From NCBI GenBank assembly GCA_964533215.1, contig CAZHLJ010000001.1, positions 186,001 through 250,000 of the forward strand: DNA of 64,000 bases. Direction: 5' to 3'. Source of the stretch: Bact-08 sp964533215 (GTDB lineage Bacteria; Bacteroidota; Bacteroidia; Bacteroidales; UBA932). Numbering within the stretch: position 1 is the first letter of the stretch; each line of letters starts with the position of its first letter. Shown piece by piece: positions 25,115-32,743 of this stretch. Position numbers and translations under genes: made by a program. The notes beneath the pieces were generated by a model, which saw only the letters and a program-made list of their open reading frames with translations, was not told the DNA's origin and did no database searches.

Positions 25115-26446
25115 CTATTTACGGTTTTTAAGGATATCTAATATACCCTCATTTCTAATTATGATCATTCCGTGACGGTCTTCGGTGATTCCTGGGACAA
25201 TCTTGTAAGTATATCTTGGTATGCTACCCTCCATAACCGTAGGTAGATTTATGAAATTAATATTATCACATCTCTCTTTTAATGTTTCACCAGCTTCAAT
25301 TATATGAGTGGAAATGATGAATGTGCAATTTCTGTTTGCTGCAAATGCTTCTGTGACAGCAACCGTGGCATCGTAGGCATCTTTTACATTGGTGCCTCTG
25401 AATAATTCATCAAAAATCACAATAAGGTTTTTGGAATTGCCTACGCTCTCAGCAACCTTCTTGACTCTCATTACTTCAGCATAGAAATGGCTGTAACCCA
25501 TATTCATGTTATCAGGTAAGTTTATGGTAGTGTACATTCCATTTTGGACAGAAAACTCCATTTTTGCAGCAGGAACAGGGAATCCCATGTGAGCAAGATA
25601 GACTGCTATTCCAAAAGTCTTCATAAAAGTGGACTTGCCAGCCATATTTGCTCCTGTGAGAAATATCATATTGCTTGTTTCATCAACTTTTATAGAATTA
25701 CCGATAGGTTTTTTCAATAGAGGATGGTAGACATCTTCAAGTTCCAAATAGTTTTTTCCAGAAGGAAGAGCTTTGGCAAAAGTGAAGTTTCTCTCTTTTG
25801 ACACCCTTGCAACTGAAACATATACATCGATATTGTAAATGTACCGTAACAATGATTTCATCCTGTCCCTTTGATTAAATCGGAATTCCTGATCGTAGCT
25901 TGCAATTTTTACATATGACAGCTTTTTAAGATCAGATTCTTTCAGGCAAGGTTCCAATTCCTTAGTGCCAAGCAAACCCTTCATTAAATCAATCTGCGGT
26001 TGGTATAATTTTTCGACACCCTTCGCTTCCATTTCTTTCAGGAATTTATTTAATGTATTAAGTATCTCAACCATAGATAAAACACCTTTTGAAAGGAGTT
26101 TATATTCAGTATCAGATCCTATTGCATTCTTAAATTTTCTTCCGAGGTTGTCTTGATATGCAGAGAGTCTTGTTCGGCTATCAGTATTGCTTAAATAGTA
26201 TTCTACGGAATCAAATAACTCGCTTTTAAAAGGGAAGTTTATTTGATTATTTTGGAAATATCTTATAATGAGCTCTCTTTCGTTTATTTTCAGATCATCC
26301 GAAAGTGGATACATAAACATTTCCTCTAAGATCTTTGCGCCTCCATTTGTAACTGTCTTATTAAAAATGCCATAAACGGAATTTTCTCTGATTTTTCCGA
26401 ATATCCCCAAATCATCGATTGTCTGCTTGTCTATTTTGAAAATCAT
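25115..26446 (-). CDS. Short MutS-family ATPase, copy 1
   Basis: A 443-residue paralogue of the next gene, alike along the whole length: both begin (K/F)IDKQT(L/I)(E/D)DL and hold YLSNTDxxxxxS, TGANMAGKSTxMK, MGYSHFYAEVxRVK, FDELFxGTNVKDAYDATVAVTEAF and STHIxEAG. Like its partner it lacks the mismatch-recognition domain. Tandem co-transcribed copies suggest a heterodimer, as MutS proteins act as dimers; this is inference. Confidence 0.85.
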   Translation of the reverse strand: MIFKIDKQTIDDLGIFGKIRENSVYGIFNKTVTNGGAKILEEMFMYPLSDDLKINERELIIRYFQNNQINFPFKSELFDSVEYYLSNTDSRTRLSAYQDNLGRKFKNAIGSDTEYKLLSKGVLSMVEILNTLNKFLKEMEAKGVEKLYQPQIDLMKGLLGTKELEPCLKESDLKKLSYVKIASYDQEFRFNQRDRMKSLLRYIYNIDVYVSVARVSKERNFTFAKALPSGKNYLELEDVYHPLLKKPIGNSIKVDETSNMIFLTGANMAGKSTFMKTFGIAVYLAHMGFPVPAAKMEFSVQNGMYTTINLPDNMNMGYSHFYAEVMRVKKVAESVGNSKNLIVIFDELFRGTNVKDAYDATVAVTEAFAANRNCTFIISTHIIEAGETLKERCDNINFINLPTVMEGSIPRYTYKIVPGITEDRHGMIIIRNEGILDILKNRK

Positions 26447-26462
26447 ATTTCAATATATATAA

Positions 26463-26495
26463 AGCGCTGACTGATTTTAATTGTCAGCCAGCGCT
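26463..26495 (-). terminator. Terminator after the GldFG-like gene
   Basis: AGCGCTGACTGA pairs with the TCAGCCAGCGCT arm (one mismatch) and is followed on the minus strand by TTTATATAT. It separates the Gld-type operon from the MutS-like pair. Confidence 0.6.
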
Positions 26496-26504
26496 CATTT
26501 ATAA

Positions 26505-28811
26505 CTATCTTCCTTTTCTTCTGACCCACATCAGAATATAAAATACAATCATAGCCAAAGGCAACAGACCCATAAAGCCCCATCTTGTGACTCTGATGCC
26601 TGACACTCCCAAATAGATTTTTGCATCCGGAGGTGTAGGTCTGCGTACATCAATAGGAACCTCATTGTCTGACATCCAGTAGAATGCTCCCATGATAAGG
26701 TTGTAATTAGCAGACAGGACATCCTTTCTCGACATGCTTATTTCACTATTGCTTATGCAGTCGGCATCACCCATTATTATAATCTTCTGATTCTTATCCC
26801 CGACTTTCTTGTCCAGGGCAATAACGGTAGGAATAGACGACTTCATCTCTACTCCGGCAGAAGGTTTTATCACCTCTAAAGAATCATAGACTGGTTTTAC
26901 TTCTCCTAACTCGTTCCATGTTCCACCGGTAGTGTCTGAAACGAACAGTTCAGTCACTTTATATCCTTTATCCTTTGTGTATGATAGACCAGTGGTTCCA
27001 GGCATGGTTGTTACATAACCTTCTACTCTCATATCATTTATATGATATATCATCTCCGAGCCCTCTTTTGCCGGAGCCGCTAATATGAAGTCCGGAGAAA
27101 AATTCTTGCTAGGCTTGAATAACCTGCCGGGCATAAATTCTACTCCAAACTGAGAAATCAGGGGATTCATGAGGTTCTGCGCTCCTGGCTCTCCGGCTAT
27201 CAGCAAATTACCACCTCTTGCAATGTATTTGTCCAAATTGGACTGCTGTTCAGTTGTCAGTGCATTTTTCAGGTCTGATATTACCAAAATGTCGATAGCT
27301 GCAGGAACTTCCTTGTCCAAAGAGACTTCGCTGAAATCAAATCCTTGATTGATAAGAGAGTAGCGGAAAGTTCTCTCCTGAGCAAAAATGCTGTAGTCTC
27401 TATCGCCGGATTTAATGCAATTTCTTTCGCCCTGACCGGTAACAAAACCAATCTGAGGTAATTCCATAACCAAACGCTTGATTGCAGCGGTTATTTCGGC
27501 CTCTGAAGGAACTACGGACCTGTCATCAAATACACGCAAGAATGTTTTATCACCGTTTTCTCTTACAAGAGTTCTTACAAAACGGTTTTTCTCAGGGGCT
27601 AGATTTTCAATTTTTCTGATCTCTTCAGGAGTCTTGAACAGAGAGGTGTCGAATCTATATACCTTTGCATACTCCTCCATTCTCTGCTTGTCGTTCAGCT
27701 TTGGATAACGTTTATCCAGTTTTGGGTTATCGGCTCTGTCGTAATACATCACATACTTCATCTTGATTTCAGGTTTAAACCTGGTATATTGGCTGAAGCG
27801 GTCAATATCTGTCAGCTGGCCTTTAGGCAAAGCCAGATAATAATACTTGTCCAAAATATTATTATATGTATTGATTGTCAACCCACCCTTCAGTTGCTCA
27901 ACTATTTTCTGACTGTTTGGAGTCAATGTGTTGGCTTTGGTCCTGGTGGCATCGTAATAGCACATCATGGCAGGCCTTGAACTTATATATCCTATTATAG
28001 CCGCTATCAATGCTACTCCTATATATCTGCTGAAAGAGATGCGGAAAGGAGTTTTCTGCCGTATAGATTTCAACCTTAGAATTGACAATGCGAGGAACAG
28101 AGCAACTACTATGACAAAATATATGACATCTTCGCTACATATAAGGCCACTGATAAATCCGGTAGATCTTCCATTGATAGATAGCCAATAAGAGATGTCA
28201 CGGACAAAAGCAATGTCCTGCCACATACTTCCGACTAAATTCAAAACAGCTAGGGTTGCCAATGTTCCAATTGCAGCTACAACCTGATATGATGTGAGGC
28301 TGGACATGAACAATCCGATTGCAGCGTAAGCACACATCAATAAGAACATGCCAAGCAGGCCTGAGCAGGCCCCTATAAAATCGAAATGTTCAACGGTAAA
28401 TGAGCCATATACCATGAACATCAATAATACACCTGACAAAACCAAAGAATAGAAAATCATAGAGAGGTATTTGCCTAGTATAATCTGCGTATTGGTCACA
28501 GGAGACGAGTATAATAGCTTAATAGACCCACTGCTTAATTCTCGACTCATTAATCCCATGGTTAACAATGGAATGTATAAATAAAGGTAGTTTTGGACAA
28601 TTGTAAACAGACCCATTCGAGGATGAGCAAAAATTGTCATGGAAACACTTTCAAGTTTATATGCTAAAGCCTGAGAACTTACCTGCCAATCAAGGACATT
28701 GCAGAATGCCATGCAAGACTGAATTGTGAAAATTATAAGTATCAACCAGGCTATAGGTGAGTAAAATAATGTCTGTAGCTCTGCACGAGCTATTTTATAT
28801 ATCATTTTCAT
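26505..28811 (-). CDS. GldF-GldG fusion: ABC-2 permease plus GldG-like domain
   Basis: A 768-residue fusion. Residues about 1-245 are an ABC-2 permease like GldF (six membrane segments, LMSRELSSGSIKLLYSSPV). The remainder is GldG-like: NTLTPNSQKIVEQLKGGLTINTYNN, the ATPase-like fold without P-loop (ILVISDLKNALTTEQQSNLDKYIARGG), and a C-terminal membrane anchor. In gliding bacteria GldA, GldF and GldG form an ABC transporter needed for motility; in many non-gliding Bacteroidetes the same set remains with an unknown substrate. The ATPase gene lies 12 bases upstream. Confidence 0.87.
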   Translation of the reverse strand: MKMIYKIARAELQTLFYSPIAWLILIIFTIQSCMAFCNVLDWQVSSQALAYKLESVSMTIFAHPRMGLFTIVQNYLYLYIPLLTMGLMSRELSSGSIKLLYSSPVTNTQIILGKYLSMIFYSLVLSGVLLMFMVYGSFTVEHFDFIGACSGLLGMFLLMCAYAAIGLFMSSLTSYQVVAAIGTLATLAVLNLVGSMWQDIAFVRDISYWLSINGRSTGFISGLICSEDVIYFVIVVALFLALSILRLKSIRQKTPFRISFSRYIGVALIAAIIGYISSRPAMMCYYDATRTKANTLTPNSQKIVEQLKGGLTINTYNNILDKYYYLALPKGQLTDIDRFSQYTRFKPEIKMKYVMYYDRADNPKLDKRYPKLNDKQRMEEYAKVYRFDTSLFKTPEEIRKIENLAPEKNRFVRTLVRENGDKTFLRVFDDRSVVPSEAEITAAIKRLVMELPQIGFVTGQGERNCIKSGDRDYSIFAQERTFRYSLINQGFDFSEVSLDKEVPAAIDILVISDLKNALTTEQQSNLDKYIARGGNLLIAGEPGAQNLMNPLISQFGVEFMPGRLFKPSKNFSPDFILAAPAKEGSEMIYHINDMRVEGYVTTMPGTTGLSYTKDKGYKVTELFVSDTTGGTWNELGEVKPVYDSLEVIKPSAGVEMKSSIPTVIALDKKVGDKNQKIIIMGDADCISNSEISMSRKDVLSANYNLIMGAFYWMSDNEVPIDVRRPTPPDAKIYLGVSGIRVTRWGFMGLLPLAMIVFYILMWVRRKGR

Positions 28812-28823
28812 TTCTTGTCCTCC

Positions 28824-29750
28824 TTATTTGGATTTTTTTGATAATTCAGCGAATATTGTATCCAAAGAGCTGCGCTCAAGTCTGATTTCATTCAGTCTCC
28901 AGCCTTTGCTTACGCTGGCTTCTACTACGCGCTCTATTACTTCATGAGAATCGGAAAATTTCAACCTATATTCTGTTCCTCCCAATTCCTCAACATCCAT
29001 GACTCCATTCACAGATTTTATCTCTTCTACTGATGGGGCTTCCAATAGCGAAACGAAAATGGAATTTGGCTCTATGTAATTGTCAAATTCATCAACAGTG
29101 CCGGAAAAGACTACCTTGCCTGATTCTATCATCCTGATGTTGTCGCATACGGCCTGTACCTCGGACAATATGTGGGTAGAAAGAACCACTGTACGCTCTT
29201 GTGCAATTTCTCTTATCAGATTTCTTATCTCAACAATCTGGTTTGGATCCAATCCATTTGTAGGCTCGTCAAGGACAACTAAATCGGGGTTATGAATTAT
29301 TGCCTGAGCTATACCTACTCTCTGTTGATACCCGCCGGATAGGTTTTTGATAAGACGCTTGCGGAAATGCTCTATCCCGCAATTTTTCAAGACGTTGTCC
29401 ACAGCAGTTTTTACTTCTGCATCCGGAATCATTCTTAAATTAGCAGAATAGGCTAAATACTCCTCAACCGTCAAGTCTAAATGCAACGGCGGTTGTTGTG
29501 GCAAAAAGCCAATATGTTTTTTTGCTTCAATCGAATGCTCCCGCATATCGATTCCTTTGATAAAAACATTACCTGTAGTCTGTTTAAGCACTCCACAGAT
29601 GATGTTCATGATAGTTGACTTGCCAGCACCGTTAGAGCCTAGTAAGCCATAGATACCGCGATCAGCAATCTCGAGATTTACATCCTTGACTGCCCATTGA
29701 ACGCTGTACCTGTGAGAGAGGTTTTCCACTCTTACAATTTTTTCTGTCAT
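28824..29750 (-). CDS. GldA-like ABC transporter ATPase
   Basis: A 308-residue ATPase: Walker A GSNGAGKST, Q-loop FLPQQPPLH, signature LSGGYQQRV, Walker B VVLDEPTNGLD, H-loop STHIL, with a DUF4162-type C-terminal tail. It pairs with the GldF-GldG fusion directly downstream. Confidence 0.87.
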   Translation of the reverse strand: MTEKIVRVENLSHRYSVQWAVKDVNLEIADRGIYGLLGSNGAGKSTIMNIICGVLKQTTGNVFIKGIDMREHSIEAKKHIGFLPQQPPLHLDLTVEEYLAYSANLRMIPDAEVKTAVDNVLKNCGIEHFRKRLIKNLSGGYQQRVGIAQAIIHNPDLVVLDEPTNGLDPNQIVEIRNLIREIAQERTVVLSTHILSEVQAVCDNIRMIESGKVVFSGTVDEFDNYIEPNSIFVSLLEAPSVEEIKSVNGVMDVEELGGTEYRLKFSDSHEVIERVVEASVSKGWRLNEIRLERSSLDTIFAELSKKSK

Positions 29751-29887
29751 TTTAGTTTGGGTTTATAATTATTTAATGGGTCTTATAAATTATTTTTGAT
29801 TGGACAATATTTTTACTATAAAGTTTACTCCAGTATAGTATAATTATTTTCAAGTAACCCCAAAAGAATGACTTAGAGCACGATTAA

Positions 29888-30202
29888 TTAATTTGATCCC
29901 TTTTTTCTTTTGGGATTAGAGGGGAACCAACCTTTTTCTACTCGTTTGGATTGCTCAAACACCTCCAGTATGCACCAGAAAGACGAAAACGCAAAGACGC
30001 CGGCTAATGATGATAATATTACATTAGGTAACAAGATTGATGCTCCGGCACCTAAAATCCCGGTGATCAAAAATATCCACCAATATTTTTTCCCCAGATA
30101 ATACTCGGTCTTAATTACTATTGGGTGGAAAATCCCGATAATGAGAAATGTTGCTATTCCAATGACCAACCCGGTCAGATTATGTGTTTCCAAAAGTTCC
30201 AT
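29888..30202 (-). CDS. DUF4491-like small membrane protein
   Basis: A 104-residue protein with three or four hydrophobic segments (NLTGLVIGIATFLIIGIFHP, WWIFLITGILGAGASILL) and a polar tail VEKGWFPSNPKRK. It resembles the DUF4491 family of Bacteroidetes, whose role is unknown. The start at ATG 30202 is preferred over 30220 because a perfect -7 element lies between the two; if so, the mRNA leader is very short or absent. Confidence 0.7.
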   Translation of the reverse strand: MELLETHNLTGLVIGIATFLIIGIFHPIVIKTEYYLGKKYWWIFLITGILGAGASILLPNVILSSLAGVFAFSSFWCILEVFEQSKRVEKGWFPSNPKRKKGSN

Positions 30203-30208
30203 TGAGTA

Positions 30209-30216
30209 CAAAGATA
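30209..30216 (-). promoter_or_regulatory. -7 promoter element (TATCTTTG) before the DUF4491-like gene
   Basis: TAnnTTTG match ending only 7 bases before the preferred ATG, implying a nearly leaderless transcript. Confidence 0.4.
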
Positions 30217-30286
30217 CCATTTTTCATGCAGCAAAAATGATTCTCACAATATGCGTCCCTATGTGAGAACTTTGCGTTGCACTGTG

Positions 30287-30337
30287 ATTCCCACTTGGGG
30301 ATTGCCTCATTTCATTCGGCTTTCCCCAAGTGGGAAT
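30287..30337. repeat. 15-bp inverted repeat, non-coding
   Basis: ATTCCCACTTGGGGA (30287-30301) is perfectly repeated in inverse at 30323-30337, with a 21-base loop. It opens a gene-free stretch (30221-30588) made of hairpins and short direct repeats. Confidence 0.7.
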
Positions 30338-30358
30338 GCTTCAAAGAAGAAAAAGCCT
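30337..30358. repeat. Direct repeat, copy 1, plus hairpin
   Basis: TGCTTCAAAGAAGAAAAAGCC followed by the hairpin TATCTGCC-TTGC-GGCAGATA (30358-30377). The same 21-base unit recurs about 126 bases on. Confidence 0.7.
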
Positions 30359-30462
30359 ATCTGCCTTGCGGCAGATAAAGCAAAAAGAATGAATCGCTTT
30401 TAATAAAATTTTTGGGATTGATATGGGATTGCCTCGCTGTGCGAGGCGTTCCCCTGTGGGGT

Positions 30463-30484
30463 TGCTTCAAAGAAGAAAAAGCCT
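30463..30484. repeat. Direct repeat, copy 2, plus hairpin with T-run
   Basis: Second copy of the TGCTTCAAAGAAGAAAAAGCC unit, followed by CTTATGC-TGC-GCATAAG (30483-30499) and a T7 run. Each unit thus precedes a different hairpin, as in an intergenic repeat family. Confidence 0.7.
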
Positions 30485-30557
30485 TATGCTGCGCATAAGT
30501 TTTTTTATTTACGTCTTCGTGCTAAAGCAAGCTCTGCACTTGCCGTAAACAAAAAAA

Positions 30558-30575
30558 GCCGGGTGTTTACCCGGC
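30558..30575 (-). terminator. Terminator after tRNA-Ser
   Basis: GCCGGGT-GTTT-ACCCGGC, a 7-bp GC-rich stem with an A7 run on the left (a U-tract when read from the minus strand) and a T5 run on the right. Confidence 0.8.
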
Positions 30576-30588
30576 TTTTTCTTCTTTG

Positions 30589-30675
30589 CGGTGAGGGGGG
30601 GATTCGAACCCCCGGAACCCTTACGAGTTCGGCAGTTTAGCAAACTGCTGGTTTCAGCCACTCACCCACCTCACC
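30589..30675 (-). tRNA. tRNA-Ser (anticodon GCT)
   Basis: An 87-base tRNA with a long variable arm. Acceptor GGTGAGG/CCTCACC, anticodon stem-loop CAGTTTGCTAAACTG with anticodon GCT, T-arm GGGGGTTCGAATCCCCC. CCA is not encoded. Confidence 0.95.
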
Positions 30676-30757
30676 AAATCTTGGGTAACATTGCTGTTTT
30701 CAAACGGTATATACCGCAAAGGAGTGCAAAGATACTAATTTCTTTTTATGTGCAAAA

Positions 30758-32632
30758 TTACTTTTGTGCTGTTTTGACGGCCTCTACACTTACTCCTTCA
30801 GCCACACCGCTCAGGGCTGTCATCAGTTGTTCTGCTTCAGGCTTGTTGCTGAAAGGCCCTATATAGTAGACATTCTTGCCGTTAATCACCTTCATGGCAA
30901 TATCCTTTTCGGTACTCTTTCTTATCAAATCCAATATAGGCTGGGGAATTCCGTCAGAATATCTGTCCAGCTTCACTTGATATGTACTCTCCTGATCAAT
31001 TTTATTCTCCATAAGCCTTGCATTCTTAATGCTTATGCTCTTCCCGTTATTATATGCCAAGGCAACGATATTTTGGAATTTCAGCGATTTTATCTTTGTC
31101 ATGGCATCGGAAAGCTCGTCGTAGCTGAAGAATCGCCCTACAGTATAAAGATATTTACCGGATGGAGTTTCAGAAACGAAAACCGGGCTCAAGCCTTTCA
31201 GAGATTCGGCCGAGGACCTCTTTGATACAAGAAATAGCTGAATCGTATAGACCAGACCTTCAGGCAAGGTGTTTTCCTCAAGTATGACAGCGTTGTCAAG
31301 AACCTTGAAGGTATAATCCACCACGACTATTGGATCCAGCACATCCATCTGTGGAAGTTGCCCATAAAGAGAGAGCTGTGCCACCAATCGGTGCTCGGTT
31401 ACGGAAGAGTCCTTTTCAACGGCGTTCTGCTTGAAGAAATCCTCTCTGGGAACAAGTATGCCTTTACTTAGAAAATTCATCTCTTTCTCCTGGACATGTT
31501 GGTTGGCAATCCTAAGCTTGGACTGAAGCTCAACCAACAACAGCTCTCCTTCTCCAATCTTTTTTTCCAGTAAGGCTTTCTCGTCAGGATTTGTAGAATT
31601 ATTGTATAGGTCACGTTTTGTGCCAATCTCCTTCATGCAATTGTCTATGTCACTTTGTATCTTTCTTGCCTCTTTTACCAATTTTGTGTATTCATCTGCC
31701 TCAGGAACATTTACGGCAGAGCTGGTGTCATTTTTTTCGATTACAGATTTAATTTCAGCACTAAGAGGTTTCAGGGAAGCTATCTCGATTGCCTCTTTGG
31801 TAGAGCCTATCGGACTTTTTACAGGAGTACTTTCATATTCAAGTTGATATATTCTTATACTGTCTTTTGTCTTGACATCCCTGTTAGATGCCAGAATTGA
31901 ATAGTTCCCACTGTCTGAATTTATGAAAAGATAGTCGTCTGCAGGAGAGGAGTAAGGAAATCCCAGATTTTGAGGCACGCCCCATGATTTGGACTTTTCG
32001 TCGAAATAAGTGACATACAGGTCAAAACCTCCCATTCCAGAGTGTCCGTCAGAAGAGAAAAATAATTTTTTACCATCAGGACTGATTATAGGGAAAAGTT
32101 CATCGCCGGATGAGTTTACTGTATTACTCAAAGGTTGGGGCGCACTCCACTTGATTCCATCGACATGTTGCGTGAACATTATGTCCCAATGGCCTTTGGA
32201 ATCCTGAGCTGAAAAGTACATTACCTCTTCTCCTTTTCTATAAAGCATTACGTTGTTTATCGGATAATCCCTTCTGTTCCTGTTCAGCACTTTTGGAACA
32301 AGAATCCAAGTGCTGTCGGCAATGTCCGGATAGTAAAGATAGAAATCCTTCAGAGGGACATCGGTAGAGCCATAAACCCTTGGCCTTGTGCCATATTCCA
32401 GCATCTGTATCCCATTTTCGCTTCGGGCAATCTGAGCTATTAGTTTTTTCTGAAAACTAGTATCTGTAGTTTTTGCATAGACCTCTTTGTAGAGAAGAAT
32501 CGCATCATTGAATTGATAGCTCTTTCTCAGTTCCTCTGCACGGGAGAATTTACTCTTTTCTTCCGGAGTTTGTCCCACCAAAAGGCTACCAACAAGCATA
32601 AATAAAAGGAGCAAGTGGATAGACTTTTTCAT
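30758..32632 (-). CDS. Secreted protein with TPR-like, PD40 beta-propeller and SPOR-like regions
   Basis: A 624-residue envelope protein. After a signal peptide (LLLLFMLVGSLLVGQ) comes a short TPR-like stretch (AEELRKSYQFNDAILLYKEVY), then PD40-type repeats (ELFPIISPDGKKLFFSSDG, GMGGFDLYVTYFD), a coiled coil at about 310-390, and two C-terminal SPOR-like modules (VYTIQLFLVS...YTVGRFFSYDELSDAM; YQVKLDRYSD...NVYYIGPFSNKPEAEQLM). It resembles PorE/OmpA-type PD40 proteins of Bacteroidetes but has no OmpA peptidoglycan domain; the SPOR modules may bind peptidoglycan instead. Divergent from secDF. Confidence 0.78.
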   Translation of the reverse strand: MKKSIHLLLLFMLVGSLLVGQTPEEKSKFSRAEELRKSYQFNDAILLYKEVYAKTTDTSFQKKLIAQIARSENGIQMLEYGTRPRVYGSTDVPLKDFYLYYPDIADSTWILVPKVLNRNRRDYPINNVMLYRKGEEVMYFSAQDSKGHWDIMFTQHVDGIKWSAPQPLSNTVNSSGDELFPIISPDGKKLFFSSDGHSGMGGFDLYVTYFDEKSKSWGVPQNLGFPYSSPADDYLFINSDSGNYSILASNRDVKTKDSIRIYQLEYESTPVKSPIGSTKEAIEIASLKPLSAEIKSVIEKNDTSSAVNVPEADEYTKLVKEARKIQSDIDNCMKEIGTKRDLYNNSTNPDEKALLEKKIGEGELLLVELQSKLRIANQHVQEKEMNFLSKGILVPREDFFKQNAVEKDSSVTEHRLVAQLSLYGQLPQMDVLDPIVVVDYTFKVLDNAVILEENTLPEGLVYTIQLFLVSKRSSAESLKGLSPVFVSETPSGKYLYTVGRFFSYDELSDAMTKIKSLKFQNIVALAYNNGKSISIKNARLMENKIDQESTYQVKLDRYSDGIPQPILDLIRKSTEKDIAMKVINGKNVYYIGPFSNKPEAEQLMTALSGVAEGVSVEAVKTAQK

Positions 32633-32654
32633 ACTTATATTATATATCGGGCGA

Positions 32655-32662
32655 CAAAAATA
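32655..32662 (-). promoter_or_regulatory. -7 promoter element (TATTTTTG) for the PD40/SPOR gene
   Basis: TAnnTTTG match 22 bases upstream of the start. Confidence 0.5.
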
Positions 32663-32692
32663 CGAATTTCTTTATATTTACTGAAAAAATAC

Positions 32693-32700
32693 TACTTTTG
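32693..32700 (+). promoter_or_regulatory. -7 promoter element (TACTTTTG) for secDF
   Basis: TAnnTTTG match 43 bases upstream of the secDF ATG, divergent from the element at 32655. Confidence 0.5.
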
Positions 32701-32743
32701 TAGCCTAATTTTCGTTGAATTATATAATTTAAACTAAATATCC

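Noticed and set aside
26505..29750. Proof of gliding motility
   Set aside because: GldA/F/G-like genes occur in non-gliding Bacteroidetes, and no other gld/spr genes are in the window.
30221..30588. CRISPR array
   Set aside because: Only two copies of the direct repeat, unequal surroundings and no cas genes.
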